Source: JAFARE01 sp963777285 | GTDB taxonomy: Bacteria; Chloroflexota; Dormibacteria; Aeolococcales; Aeolococcaceae | Direction of reading: 5' to 3' | Assembly: GCA_963777285.1 (NCBI GenBank) | Contig: CAVZPR010000001.1 | Location: 1-64,000 of the forward strand | DNA: 64,000 nt | Shown here: piece after piece, positions 24,083 through 33,033 of the stretch | Position numbering within the stretch: position 1 is the stretch's first letter | Layout of the letters: every line of letters starts with the position of its first letter | Notes under the pieces: model-generated | Database searches by the model: none | Told to the model about the DNA's origin: nothing | The model's input: the letters and a program-made list of their open reading frames with translations, nothing else | Program-made: the position numbers and the translations under genes

Positions 24083-26199
24083 TTCGCGCTGCTCGGAAGC
24101 GGCTCTCCACCGACGAGCTCACTCGGCGAATCTTCGACTGGCTGCACGGCACCGCATCGGGGATGTTCGCCGTCGCGCTGGCGGTTGGTGCCGGAGCAGG
24201 GCTCGGTGCAATCGTCTTTCGCGCACTGATCACCTGGTTCATGCAGCTTTTCACCGGGCATGCCGATTACAGCGCCGCGGGACATGCCGCCAATCCCTTC
24301 GTGCCCTTCCTAGGCATCTGGTTCGTCGTGCTGGCCCCGGTGGTGGGCGGACTGATCTACGGCCCCGTCATCCAGCGCTTCGCCAGAGAGGCGCGCGGCC
24401 ACGGCGTTCCCGAGGTCATGCTGGCGGTCGCCGAGCGCGGCGGGAGGATCCGGCCCCAGGCTGCCGTGGTGAAGGCGCTGGCGTCGGCGCTCTGCATCGG
24501 GTCCGGCGGTTCGGTGGGCCGCGAAGGGCCGATCGTGCAAATCGGCTCAGCGCTGGGCTCGAGCTTGGGGCAGGCGCTGCGCGTGCCCGAGTCGCGACTT
24601 CGACTGCTCGTTGCATGCGGCGCCGCTGGCGGCATCGCGGCCACATTCAACGCGCCCATCGCGGGTGTGTTCTTCGCGCTGGAGCTCATCCTTCAGGACT
24701 TTGCGGTTGAGTCGTTCGGCGCCGTCGTGCTCGCTTCAGTGACCGCGGACATCATCGGGCGGGCCGCGTTTGGCAGCCAGGCGTTCCTCACGCTGCCGGC
24801 GTTTCACATCGCCTCCAGCTGGGAGTACGGGCTCTACGCCGTGCTCGGTGTTTTCGGCGGGCTCGTCGGGATCGCGTTCATTCGTGTCCTGTACGGCACC
24901 GAGGATCTTGCCGACCGCCTGTGGCACGGACCCGAGTGGCTGCGCCCGGCGGTGGGCGGCGTCTTCCTCGGCCTGCTGCTCCTCGCGCTGCCGCAGCTGT
25001 ACGGCGTCGGGTATCCGGTGATCGAGAACGCGGTCAAGGGCAACGTCGTCCTCTGGCTGCTTGCGGCGCTCCTGGCGGGCAAGATGATCGCCACCAGCCT
25101 CACCATCGGCATCGGCGGCTCCGGAGGGGTGTTCGCGCCGTCGCTCTTCATCGGCGCGATGCTTGGCACCGGCTTCGGGCAGGTGGCGGGCGCGCTGTTT
25201 CACGGTGCGGTCGCGCCCGCCGGCGCCTACGGCCTCGTCGGCATGGGAGCGGTGTTCGCCGGTGCTGCACGCGCGCCCATCACCGCCGTGATCATCATGT
25301 TCGAGCTCACCGGCGACTACACGATCATCCTGCCGCTGATGATCGCCATCGTGATCTCGGCGGCGCTCAGCAACCTGCTTTCGCGGGACACGATCTACAC
25401 GCTCAAGCTGCGCCGCCGGGGCATCGAGCTGTTCCGGGGCCGGGCGGCGAACCTGATGCAGGTGCTGCGGGTGCGTGATGCCATGCAGCCGATGCCCGAG
25501 CCGGTGGCGGCATCCAGCTTACTGAATGAGATCGTGAGCCGGTTCGCCCGGCGTGAGGTGGACGCGCTCCCGGTGATCGCCGAGGACGAAACCTATCGAG
25601 GCATCGTCACCGCCCGCCAGGTGGAGGCCGCCATGCGCGACAACGCGCTTGACGTCACCGCTGCGGATCTGGCCGAGACGCCGGCGAGTATTCGTCCTGA
25701 CGCGGATCTCGAGCATGCGCTGCAGCAGTTGATTCAGCAGGGACGGTCGGCGCTTCCCGTGGTCGACGCAGCCACGAAGGAAACCGTCGGATGGCTGACA
25801 CACCGAGACCTCCTTGTCGCGTACAACGTGCGTCTCGAACAGAGCGTCGCTCGAGCCGCGACGGTTCAGAAGGCGGCGACGCCGGTCGCGAGTGTGATGC
25901 AGCCCGCGCTCTCGAACCTCAAGGACTTCCGCATCGTCGACGTCGAGCTCAGCGGCGAGGGGCGGCCGGTGGGACAGCGCGTCGCCGATGTTCCCTGGCC
26001 GCCCCGAACGCTGGTCGTGGCGATTCGCCACGACGGCTCTGTGGACGTCCCCACCGGTGACACCACGCTGCGCCGCGGTGACCGTCTTACGGTGCTGGTG
26101 CCGAGCGAGACGGCGGAAGAGCTCGTCGAGCGATTGGCCGGCGGGGGGGCATCGAACGACGGTACACCAGCTGACATGAACAAGGAGCCGCAGCAATGA
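24079..26199 (+). CDS. CLC-type chloride channel/antiporter with CBS and TrkA-C domains
   Basis: 706 residues from GTG 24079, coupled to TetR by GTGA; the frame opens earlier inside TetR. The CLC core has GSGGSVGREGP at 141-151 (the gating Glu at 149 is kept, so proton-coupled exchange is possible) and a GGVFAPSLFIGAMLG filter region near 350. Two CBS domains (about 462-580) and a TrkA-C-like RCK domain (about 620-695) suggest nucleotide control. The stop overlaps the next start as ATGA. Chloride exchange may balance charge for membrane redox work. Confidence 0.9.
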   Translation: MIRAARKRLSTDELTRRIFDWLHGTASGMFAVALAVGAGAGLGAIVFRALITWFMQLFTGHADYSAAGHAANPFVPFLGIWFVVLAPVVGGLIYGPVIQRFAREARGHGVPEVMLAVAERGGRIRPQAAVVKALASALCIGSGGSVGREGPIVQIGSALGSSLGQALRVPESRLRLLVACGAAGGIAATFNAPIAGVFFALELILQDFAVESFGAVVLASVTADIIGRAAFGSQAFLTLPAFHIASSWEYGLYAVLGVFGGLVGIAFIRVLYGTEDLADRLWHGPEWLRPAVGGVFLGLLLLALPQLYGVGYPVIENAVKGNVVLWLLAALLAGKMIATSLTIGIGGSGGVFAPSLFIGAMLGTGFGQVAGALFHGAVAPAGAYGLVGMGAVFAGAARAPITAVIIMFELTGDYTIILPLMIAIVISAALSNLLSRDTIYTLKLRRRGIELFRGRAANLMQVLRVRDAMQPMPEPVAASSLLNEIVSRFARREVDALPVIAEDETYRGIVTARQVEAAMRDNALDVTAADLAETPASIRPDADLEHALQQLIQQGRSALPVVDAATKETVGWLTHRDLLVAYNVRLEQSVARAATVQKAATPVASVMQPALSNLKDFRIVDVELSGEGRPVGQRVADVPWPPRTLVVAIRHDGSVDVPTGDTTLRRGDRLTVLVPSETAEELVERLAGGGASNDGTPADMNKEPQQ

Positions 26200-26840
26200 C
26201 ACCTCGCATCGTTCAAATCCTGCGACGATGCTGCCTGCTGGTGATCGCGGCAGGAGCGCTCACCGGGTGCGGCGCGGCCTCCGCCTCGACACCGACCGCA
26301 TACCACTGGACGGGTGCCGAGGTTGTGCACCCGCTGGCGAAGCCCGCATTCACGCTCATCGACCAAAACGGCAAGCCCTTCGACCTTCAACGCGACACAG
26401 CGGGCAGGGTGACCCTGCTGTACTTCGGCTACACCCACTGTCCGGACATCTGCCCGGAGAACATGTCGATGCTCGCCTTCGCGATGAAGCAGCTTCCGGC
26501 GAGCGTGCGCAGTAAGATCGCCGTGGTCTTCGTCACCACCGATCCGGCTCGTGACACACCAGCCGTGCTCGCCAGCTGGCTGGGCAATTTCAACGAAGGG
26601 TTCATCGGCCTCACCGGCACCAAAGCCGAGGTGGACCTCGCGCAGGCCGAGGCCCGGGTGTCGCTGGCGTCGCCGGAGCCGGCCACGCGCGGCGGCACCT
26701 ACTATGTCGATCACGCCGCGCAGATCATCTGCTACACGCCGGACAACGTCGCGCATGTGATGTTCTTCCAAGGCATGCCCGCGTCGGGGGTTGCGAGCGA
26801 CCTGCAGCGACTTGTCACCCAGGGCTGGACAGGTCCATGA
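26196..26840 (+). CDS. SCO1/SenC copper chaperone lipoprotein
   Basis: 214 residues. Lipobox LTGC, Cys 25. The thioredoxin-like domain has the copper-binding HCPDICP pair (Cys 82, Cys 86) and the distal His 173 in VDHAA. SCO proteins deliver copper to, or reduce, the CuA site of cytochrome c oxidase. ATGA overlap with the CLC gene. Together with the DUF929 and DsbB genes downstream, it forms an envelope thiol/copper group. Confidence 0.92.
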   Translation: MTPRIVQILRRCCLLVIAAGALTGCGAASASTPTAYHWTGAEVVHPLAKPAFTLIDQNGKPFDLQRDTAGRVTLLYFGYTHCPDICPENMSMLAFAMKQLPASVRSKIAVVFVTTDPARDTPAVLASWLGNFNEGFIGLTGTKAEVDLAQAEARVSLASPEPATRGGTYYVDHAAQIICYTPDNVAHVMFFQGMPASGVASDLQRLVTQGWTGP

Positions 26841-26959
26841 CGTTGGCAGGGGAGGGGACAGATAGCCGATGACAGCCGTGAGCCACCCCGACCTGCTAGT
26901 CGCAAGCCTCTGCGCGCTCGGGTACCAGCGTCGGCACGACGTACGAAAGTAGGGGAAAC

Positions 26960-27895
26960 ATGAGCAACGAAACACGTCGCAAATCATCGCCCGCAGCCCA
27001 CAAGCGACCCGCACCCAGACGGCCCTCGCCGGCGACGGCGCGTCGGCCTCAGGTGCGCCGAGCGCTGAGCAGCAAGCGCCGGCCGTGGTGGCAGTCGCCG
27101 ACCACCCTCGGCGGTGCAGCGCTGGGCATCGTCGTCATCGCCGTCGTCGTTGCCGTGGTGTTGAGCCAGGCTCCCTCGTCATCAGGTCCCGCCGGTGCCC
27201 GAACCGCTGTCCCGGCATCGGTTCTCACCGCGGTGACCCAAGCGGATACCAGCGAGCTAGCACAGATCGGGAGCGGAGGTCAGCCTGGCAACCTGAGCAA
27301 GCTCCCGGGCCCGACGGTCAGTGACAGCTCCGGCAAGCCTGTCGTGATCTACGCCGGCGCCGAGTACTGCCCGTACTGCGCCGCTGAACGATGGGCGATC
27401 GTCGCGGCGCTCTCGCGCTTTGGCTCCTTCGCCGGGCTGCAGGAGACCACGTCATCCTCGACGGATGTCTACCCCGGCACCAGCACCTTCAGCTTCGTCA
27501 ACACCACATACAGCAGCTCGTGGATCGACTTTCAGTCTGCGGAGCTCGAGGATCGCAACCAACAGCCACTGCAGAGCCCCGCGCCTGAGGTCGCGAGCGC
27601 CTTCAACACGTACGACCGGCCGCCGTATACCTCGACTGTGGGCGGATTCCCCTTCCTCGATATCGCGAGCCGCTTTACCCTGAGCAAGACCAGCTTCTCA
27701 CCGCAACTGCTGCAGGGGCTCAGCTGGGACCAGATCGCGTCGCAGCTGAGCGACCCCAAGAGCCAGGTCGCCCAGGCGATCCTCGGCAACGCCAACATCA
27801 TCACGGCGGCCATCTGCAGCGCCACCAACAATCAGCCGCCCACCGTCTGCTCCGCACCCGATATTCAGTCGATCGAAACGACGCTGCCGCGTTGA
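26960..27895 (+). CDS. DUF929 thioredoxin-like membrane protein
   Basis: 311 residues. A basic N-terminal 45-residue stretch, one membrane helix (51-69), then an outside domain with a CPYC pair (Cys 137, Cys 140) in the thioredoxin position and two more Cys near the end. DUF929 proteins are thiol-disulphide oxidoreductase-like. Directly before DsbB, which could reoxidise it. A 28-codon ORF at 26870-26956 in the leader is unsupported. Confidence 0.85.
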   Translation: MSNETRRKSSPAAHKRPAPRRPSPATARRPQVRRALSSKRRPWWQSPTTLGGAALGIVVIAVVVAVVLSQAPSSSGPAGARTAVPASVLTAVTQADTSELAQIGSGGQPGNLSKLPGPTVSDSSGKPVVIYAGAEYCPYCAAERWAIVAALSRFGSFAGLQETTSSSTDVYPGTSTFSFVNTTYSSSWIDFQSAELEDRNQQPLQSPAPEVASAFNTYDRPPYTSTVGGFPFLDIASRFTLSKTSFSPQLLQGLSWDQIASQLSDPKSQVAQAILGNANIITAAICSATNNQPPTVCSAPDIQSIETTLPR

Positions 27896-27929
27896 AGCCA
27901 CTCAATCACTGGCACGAAGGAGTTGCGTC

Positions 27930-28490
27930 GTGGCGCTGACGACCATCACCACCGCTTTTGCCATCCTGGCAATGGTGGCTGATGGCCTCGTGCTGATCAC
28001 CATCGTTGCCTTCGCACTCAGTCGGGTGAGCATCGCAGGTCGTGAGCGATGGACGGCGGTGCGGGATGGCCTCACACCCTTTGCGCTGCCGGCTGCGTGG
28101 CTCGTTGCGGCCCTGGCCACGCTCGGCAGCCTGTACCTTTCAGAGATCGCTGGCCTCATCCCGTGCCAGCTGTGCTGGTTCCAGCGCATCGCCATGTATC
28201 CCCTCATCCTGCTGCTTGGCATCGCCACCGTGCGTGCGGACGTGCTCACCGCCAAGCGGTATTTCGTGTGGCTGCCCCTGGTGGGGGCGTGTATCTCCCT
28301 CTACCACTACCAGCTGGAGCGCTTCCCCTCACAGCCCACGCTGAGCTGTGGACTCGAAGCACCCTGTTCTGTGCCCGTCGTCGATGTCTGGGGTTTTGCA
28401 TCTGTGCCGTTCATGGCACTGGCCGCTTTCCTGCTCATCGCCACACTCCTCCTGATCGCCCGGGACGAGCCCATGGATGCCGCAATTTGA
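27930..28490 (+). CDS. dsbB: DsbB/BdbC-family disulphide oxidoreductase
   Basis: 186 residues from GTG 27930. Five or so helices, with the two periplasmic Cys pairs of the family: PCQLCWFQR (Cys 79, 82) and CGLEAPC (Cys 140, 146). It passes electrons from a thiol oxidase to quinone. The partner is presumably the DUF929 protein encoded 34 bases upstream. Confidence 0.88.
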   Translation: MALTTITTAFAILAMVADGLVLITIVAFALSRVSIAGRERWTAVRDGLTPFALPAAWLVAALATLGSLYLSEIAGLIPCQLCWFQRIAMYPLILLLGIATVRADVLTAKRYFVWLPLVGACISLYHYQLERFPSQPTLSCGLEAPCSVPVVDVWGFASVPFMALAAFLLIATLLLIARDEPMDAAI

Positions 28491-28511
28491 GGCTGGCTGA
28501 TCCTCAAAGCG

Positions 28512-29053
28512 TTGTCGGCGGTTGGAATCATCCCGATGAGCCTCGCGCATGTCATTGCGCCCCCGGGCAACCACCTTGTCTTTCTCTGGCCCGCGAGCGC
28601 TGCCACCGCGTGCGGCGTCGTGCTGGCGCTCGTCAACCGGAGGCCGGCCTGGCGCCGACTGTGGGCGGCGACTGCCGCGGTCGGGGTGGTAGCCACCGGT
28701 GATCGTCTCGACGCTGGAGCCGTCCTACGAGGTCCGCTGCCGTTTGCCGTTCGGCTGGTAGCGGCAGCGTCCCCCGGCGACATCTCGGTCGCGGTTTGCC
28801 CCGTCACCTCGGACGGGAGCGTACCGATGCTTGCGGGGAGCGGCCGACTGCTCGATGTCTATGTCGATGGCAGGGTGGCGGCCGAGGGGCGGCGTCGCGT
28901 TTTGTGCTGCGCGTGGCGCCAGGAACGCACACCGTTTATGCGGAGCTGGTCCAAGGCAACCACGTCGCCTTTGCACCCGCTGAGACGACGCCCGTCGTCT
29001 CACTCACCGCGCCGCCCGGCCCCGGAACAACGTTGACGCCGGTAGCCTGCTGA
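28512..29053 (+). pseudogene. Membrane/secreted protein gene with one frameshift
   Basis: The first part (TTG 28512, or ATG 28536) reads as a membrane start followed by a beta-domain up to about 28,890 (VDGRVAAEGRR). The natural continuation (FVLRVAPGTHTVYAELVQGN to the stop at 29053) lies one frame over. One indel near 28,885-28,910 explains this. A small beta-sandwich envelope protein is likely. Follows DsbB by 22 bases. Confidence 0.5.
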
Positions 29054-29308
29054 CGTCGCTCGCATTTCGATGAGGGGCCCGCTTGCCGTTGCTTCCCGAA
29101 GGTCTGCCGCAATCAGCATCGCATCGCGTCGCGTTCGTGCTGTTGCCGGCATTCCTTTCCTTTTCGCAGACGCCAGACTCCTGATCCGCGGCCCTGGCGC
29201 TGGCCCCGCGGGCGAGTGGCGCGCATGAGGCAGGCGTGAGAACGAGTTCGACGTTACCGATCCAATATCGCTCGACAGGTAGATGATTCGCCTCGACGCC
29301 TCATGGCA

Positions 29309-29380
29309 GATTCCACCCGGTTGCAGTGGTTTTCGCGCGTTTTCACGTTGCGGGGATTAGCGCTACATCCAACCAGAAAC
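29309..29380 (+). repeat. tRNA-half repeat, copy F (truncated)
   Basis: Only the start of the left arm is present: GATTCCA, a second block, GGGGATTAGCGCT and ATCCAACCA. Sequence identity then ends and the frame of a DUF1003 remnant begins. No tRNA half. Same strand as all other copies. Confidence 0.6.
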
Positions 29381-29688
29381 CGACCCTCATTCTGCTCAAC
29401 CTGTTTCTCTCGATCCTGGCCGGCACTCAGGCAGCGGCACTGTTGATCGCCGCGAAGAGAGCCGATGCCATCTCGTTGGAGGTCGCCTTGCACACCGAGA
29501 ACAACACCGACGACCTCAAGACGCTGCTGGCGGAGAATACCGCACTGACCGCGCAGGTGAAAAGGAACACCGACCTCCTCGACGAGATTCACGTGCACGT
29601 GGCCAACATCGGCAAGAAGGTTGGAGCCAAGATCGGTCACTTTGCGCCCGGAGACATACCGCCACCGGGTGGCTCTGCTGGACCCTAA
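29381..29688 (+). pseudogene. DUF1003 protein remnant, 5' end lost at repeat F
   Basis: The frame (open from 29326) becomes protein-like only after the repeat: LILLNLFLSILAGTQAAAL, then a long charged helix (LLAENTALTAQVKRNTDLLD). This matches the last membrane helix and coiled-coil end of DUF1003 proteins; the N-terminal cytoplasmic part and first helix are missing. Recombination at the repeat probably removed them. Expression is doubtful. Confidence 0.55.
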
Positions 29689-29704
29689 CGATGGTGAGGA
29701 GGCG

Positions 29705-30319
29705 TCACACGCTGCGTTCGGCGCCGTAGTGCGACAGTCCGTCGACGAGCATGTCGAACGCCCGATCTGCAATCTCTCGTCGACGCCGAGGCTGCCCGCC
29801 TGCGGCCGCTGCCGCGACGCGGATGGCACCGGTGATGGCCGCAGCGAGGACGCGAGGTTCCGGATCAGCCGGTTCCGTGTGGACGTCTGCAGCGATCGCC
29901 TCGGCGAGCATGTCTTCCCAGCGGTTCCAGCGCTCGCGGAGCCGGTTGGCGATCGCGGGGTGACTGAGCAGCTCGGCCAGCCCCGGGCGCTCCCGCGTTG
30001 CCCTCAAGCGCTCGCGATCATGGCGGAGGGCTCGCCGGACCGCGGTCAGGATCGGCTCAGCGCGATCGCGACTTTGGATCGCCTGAACCAGCTGCTCGAG
30101 ACGCTCGTCCCCGAGTTCGAGAAACACGTCTTCCTTCGCCTCGAAGTAGCCGAAGAACGTGCGCGGCGCCACATCTGCGATGCGCGTGATCTCGGCGATC
30201 GTCACTCCTTCCAGGCCACGCTGCCGGTAGAGCAGCATGGCCGCGTCGATCAGCGCCTGACGAGTGCGCCGCTTCTTTCGCTCCCGAAGGCCCGTGTCAG
30301 CCGGTTCCAGGGCATCCAT
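29705..30319 (-). CDS. TetR-family transcriptional regulator
   Basis: 204 residues. Helix-turn-helix at about residues 20-63 (LEGVTIAEITRIADVAPRTF then FGYFEAKEDVF). The C-terminal domain is Arg/Glu-rich. Divergent from the ABC pair that starts at 30447; the 127-bp gap contains a TGCAT...ATGCA inverted repeat. Most likely the repressor of that exporter, a common arrangement for drug-responsive ABC-2 systems. Confidence 0.88.
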   Translation of the reverse strand: MDALEPADTGLRERKKRRTRQALIDAAMLLYRQRGLEGVTIAEITRIADVAPRTFFGYFEAKEDVFLELGDERLEQLVQAIQSRDRAEPILTAVRRALRHDRERLRATRERPGLAELLSHPAIANRLRERWNRWEDMLAEAIAADVHTEPADPEPRVLAAAITGAIRVAAAAAGGQPRRRREIADRAFDMLVDGLSHYGAERSV

Positions 30320-30357
30320 GCTCGGAACGTCGTCGGGTGCCTGCAGGCGTGTTAGTC

Positions 30358-30377
30358 TGCATGGTTGTGATTATGCA
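30358..30377. promoter_or_regulatory. Inverted repeat in the TetR/ABC divergent region
   Basis: TGCAT (30358-30362) and ATGCA (30373-30377) with 10 bases between. It lies 39-58 bases upstream of the TetR start and 70-89 bases upstream of the ATPase start. Short arms, so only a candidate operator. Confidence 0.35.
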
Positions 30378-30446
30378 CGAACGCAAAAAGATAGCACGGA
30401 GCCCCGCGCGCCTCCGGCCGGCCGAGGCTGAGAGGGGGGCCGGCTC

Positions 30447-31355
30447 GTGGCGACCATAGCTGTCGAGGGTGTGACCAAGCGCTTCGGGCCGATCCTCGCG
30501 GTGGACGAGCTCAGCTTCGAGATCGGAGGGGGAACGGTGCTCGGGCTCCTGGGTCCCAACGGCGCTGGCAAGACCACCACGTTGCGAATGCTGGTCGGCT
30601 TGGTCGAGCCGACCAGCGGCACCGCCACGATCAACGGCCGTCGTTATCGCGACCTGGCGGATCCCGTCCGGCACGTCGGGGCGGTCCTCGAGGCGTCCGG
30701 CTTCTATCCGGGACGGTCGGCGCGCAACCACCTCCGGGTTCAGGCGGCCGGCGGCGGCCTGCCCGCCAGGCGGGCCGACGAAGTGCTGCAGCTCGTGGGC
30801 CTGTCGGAGGCGGCTGATCGGCACGTGGGCGGCTACTCGTTGGGGATGCGCCAGCGCCTGGGACTGGCGGCGGCACTGCTCGGGGACCCCGAGGCCCTCA
30901 TCCTCGACGAGCCCACCAACGGCCTTGACCCCGAGGGTGTCCGCTGGATGCGCGACCTGCTGCGGGGCTTTGCCCGAGATGGGAGGACGGTGCTCGTCTC
31001 GAGCCACATCCTGGCCGAATTGGCGCTCACGGTCGACAGCGTCTGCATTCTCGACAAAGGGCGCCTGATCACCCAGGCATCGCTCGAGGATCTGACCAAG
31101 GGGGCGCGGCGGGTGGTTCGCGTGCGCAGCCCCAGAGCGGACGAGCTCCGCATCGCGCTTGTCGGCCGGGGCTCAACGGTCCGGAGCGTCGCGCCTGACC
31201 GGCTCGAGGTCGAGGGAAGCGGCCCGGAGGAGGTGGGGACCCTCGCAGCCAGCCTCGGGATTCCCGTCTTCGAGATCAGCGAAGACACCTCCAGCCTGGA
31301 GGATGCGTTCTTCCGCCTCACCGGGGCAGCCATGCCGGAGGGGCTTGCACGGTGA
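30447..31355 (+). CDS. ABC transporter ATP-binding protein
   Basis: 302 residues from GTG 30447. Walker A GPNGAGKT near residue 36, signature YSLGMRQRLGLA near 131, Walker B ALILDEPTNGLDPEG and switch SSHILAEL. The C-terminal domain ends with SSLEDAFFRLTG, typical of bacitracin/lantibiotic-type or general ABC-2 exporter ATPases. GTGA overlap with the permease. Confidence 0.9.
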   Translation: MATIAVEGVTKRFGPILAVDELSFEIGGGTVLGLLGPNGAGKTTTLRMLVGLVEPTSGTATINGRRYRDLADPVRHVGAVLEASGFYPGRSARNHLRVQAAGGGLPARRADEVLQLVGLSEAADRHVGGYSLGMRQRLGLAAALLGDPEALILDEPTNGLDPEGVRWMRDLLRGFARDGRTVLVSSHILAELALTVDSVCILDKGRLITQASLEDLTKGARRVVRVRSPRADELRIALVGRGSTVRSVAPDRLEVEGSGPEEVGTLAASLGIPVFEISEDTSSLEDAFFRLTGAAMPEGLAR

Positions 31356-32119
31356 CGCGCTCGCTTCGCGCCGAGGCGCTCAAGCTCCGCACGGCTCCGA
31401 TGACCTGGGGCCTGCTCGGCGCCGCGGCCGGGGTGACCCTGCTCCTGGACGTCCTCATCGCCGTCCGCGCCGGCGCGGGGAAAGGCCGAGTCGAGATTGC
31501 CCCACTCACGACGCTGAGTGGGCAGAACACGATCTTCACCACCACCCAGTTCGCTCTCCTGATGGCCATGGTGCTGGGTGTTGTCATCGCCGCCGGCGAA
31601 TTCCGGCATGGCACCGCGACCGCGACCGCGCTTGTGACTCCACGCCGCACTCGGGTGCTCGCGGCCAAGGCGATCGTGGCCGGCGGCATGGGCCTGGTCT
31701 TCGGGCTCGTCGGTGTGGTGGTGTCGACGGGAGTAGGGCTCACCGTCCTTGCGGCTCTCGGCGATGCGCGTCTGCTCCCTGTGGGCACGCTGCTCCAGGA
31801 CGGGGCTGGAGCTTGCATCGGCGCCGGACTCCTCGCCGCCGGTGGCGTTGCCGTGGGTTGCTTGCTGCGATCTCAGGTGGCAGGCGTCGTGTCCGTGCTC
31901 GTGTGGACCCTCGCTGGGGAGGCAGGCCTTGGCGCGCTGTTTCCCACCTCCTCGCCGTACTTCCCGTTCAACGCCGCTCGGTCGCTGAGCGGGGTCACTT
32001 CCTTTGCCGGCGGGACCGCCGCCGCACCCTTCTATGTGGCAGCGCTCCTGATCGCGGCTGTTGCGATCGTGCTCGCCCTCATCGCCGCAGAGACCACGGT
32101 TCGCGGCGACATCTCCTGA
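31352..32119 (+). CDS. ABC-2 type transporter permease
   Basis: 255 residues from GTG 31352, overlapping the ATPase stop. Six hydrophobic segments. The N-terminal RSLRAEALKLRTAPMTWGLL and the following GEFRHGTATATALVTPRRTR are hallmarks of ABC-2 permeases working with BcrA-like ATPases. Substrate unknown. Confidence 0.85.
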   Translation: MTRSLRAEALKLRTAPMTWGLLGAAAGVTLLLDVLIAVRAGAGKGRVEIAPLTTLSGQNTIFTTTQFALLMAMVLGVVIAAGEFRHGTATATALVTPRRTRVLAAKAIVAGGMGLVFGLVGVVVSTGVGLTVLAALGDARLLPVGTLLQDGAGACIGAGLLAAGGVAVGCLLRSQVAGVVSVLVWTLAGEAGLGALFPTSSPYFPFNAARSLSGVTSFAGGTAAAPFYVAALLIAAVAIVLALIAAETTVRGDIS

Positions 32120-32178
32120 CGGATGTGTGCGCAAGCGGGCAGACAAGATCCACCGGCGGGGCAGAGCATTGAAGAGAA

Positions 32179-32346
32179 ATGGGGAACGCCGGAAGGAAGG
32201 TCTGTCCACGGTGCGATGGGGAGCGGCTCATGCCGCTTAGCTACGGCCGATTCGTGATCGCCGCTCCGAATGCGAGCCCCGACATAGTCAAGCCGCGTCC
32301 CAACCTCAAGTGCCTCGATTGCGGGCTCCTGTTCCAAGGTGCCTGA
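32179..32346 (+). CDS. Zinc-ribbon microprotein
   Basis: 55 residues from ATG 32179, which has a purine-rich GAAGAGA directly upstream. Two CxxC knuckles (CPRC at residues 9-12, CLDC at 46-49), 33 residues apart, with basic residues between. Such a small ribbon can bind zinc and often nucleic acid or protein. It lies 59 bases after the permease and just before repeat copy C. Confidence 0.55.
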   Translation: MGNAGRKVCPRCDGERLMPLSYGRFVIAAPNASPDIVKPRPNLKCLDCGLLFQGA

Positions 32347-32438
32347 CAGTCGCTGCCGAACCTGGAGAACCCTCGGCGGTCACGGCGGAAATTGGGAGCG
32401 GTACGGTGGTGAACCCCGGCTTCATCAGAAACGCCTGG

Positions 32439-32622
32439 GATTCCACTCAGTTGCACTCGATGCCAGTAGTTTCTATTTTGCGGGGTGCAGCACTCTTTCC
32501 AACCAAATTCCGACAAAACCACTCTAACTGACCTCGGCTTCACGGCCAGAAATAAGTACTAGTCTGGGGGACCAGGGGTCGCAGGTTCGAGTCCTGTCTC
32601 CCCGAGCTTCTGTCAATGATGG
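32439..32622 (+). repeat. tRNA-half repeat, copy C (full)
   Basis: The left arm carries an extra 20 or so bases between the first two blocks, then GCAGCACTCTTTCCAACC, CGACAAAACCACTCTAAC, AAATAAGTACTAGT. The tRNA half has anticodon loop CTGGGGG, T-stem GCAGG/CCTGT and CTCCCCG plus A. The tail GTCAATGATGG matches copy A. It is 92 bases after the zinc-ribbon gene. Confidence 0.85.
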
Positions 32623-33033
32623 CGATAACCTTGAAGTAGCTCAGGATGTAGCGGAGAGACGGGAGCTCATCTGGTGGGTACGTCGCTCGAGGATCTCCGG
32701 CGTTCGTCGAGAAGACCGAGACCATCATCGGATATGCGCTTCGTCTCGCTCAGAGCGGCGAGGAGCATGCGGGCTGCCTAGCTGCTCAACGGCTTCGGTG
32801 GAGCCGGCGTGCTCGAGTTGGGGAGCGCCACGACACCGACGCGGTCCGGGCCGCCCACACGATCAGGTTCGCAACGGCGTTCACGTGGCCTGGGACTCGC
32901 ACATCCGTGCCACCCATCGCTATCTTCTGAAACCGGCGAAGCGCAGAGGCCCCGTCGCAACGATGACTTCCGCCATCCGCGCAGTCCCAGGAAGTGAGCG
33001 CCGCAGCCATTCGGTGAAAAAGGAGGAGACGGG
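32623..33033. other. Intergenic stretch without a supported gene
   Basis: Several overlapping frames are open on both strands but none has a ribosome-binding site or protein-like composition throughout. A short tail-like frame ending near 32930 (AAHTIRFATAFTWPGTRTSV) may be the end of a lost gene. Confidence 0.4.

Noticed and set aside
26870..26956. 28-codon ORF in the leader of the DUF929 gene
   Set aside because: Too short to judge, with no family resemblance and no attenuator-like hairpin seen.
32540..32728. Minus-strand ORF containing an RQDSNLRPLVPQ-like stretch
   Set aside because: It is the antisense reading of the tRNA half in repeat copy C, a classic false ORF from tRNA genes.
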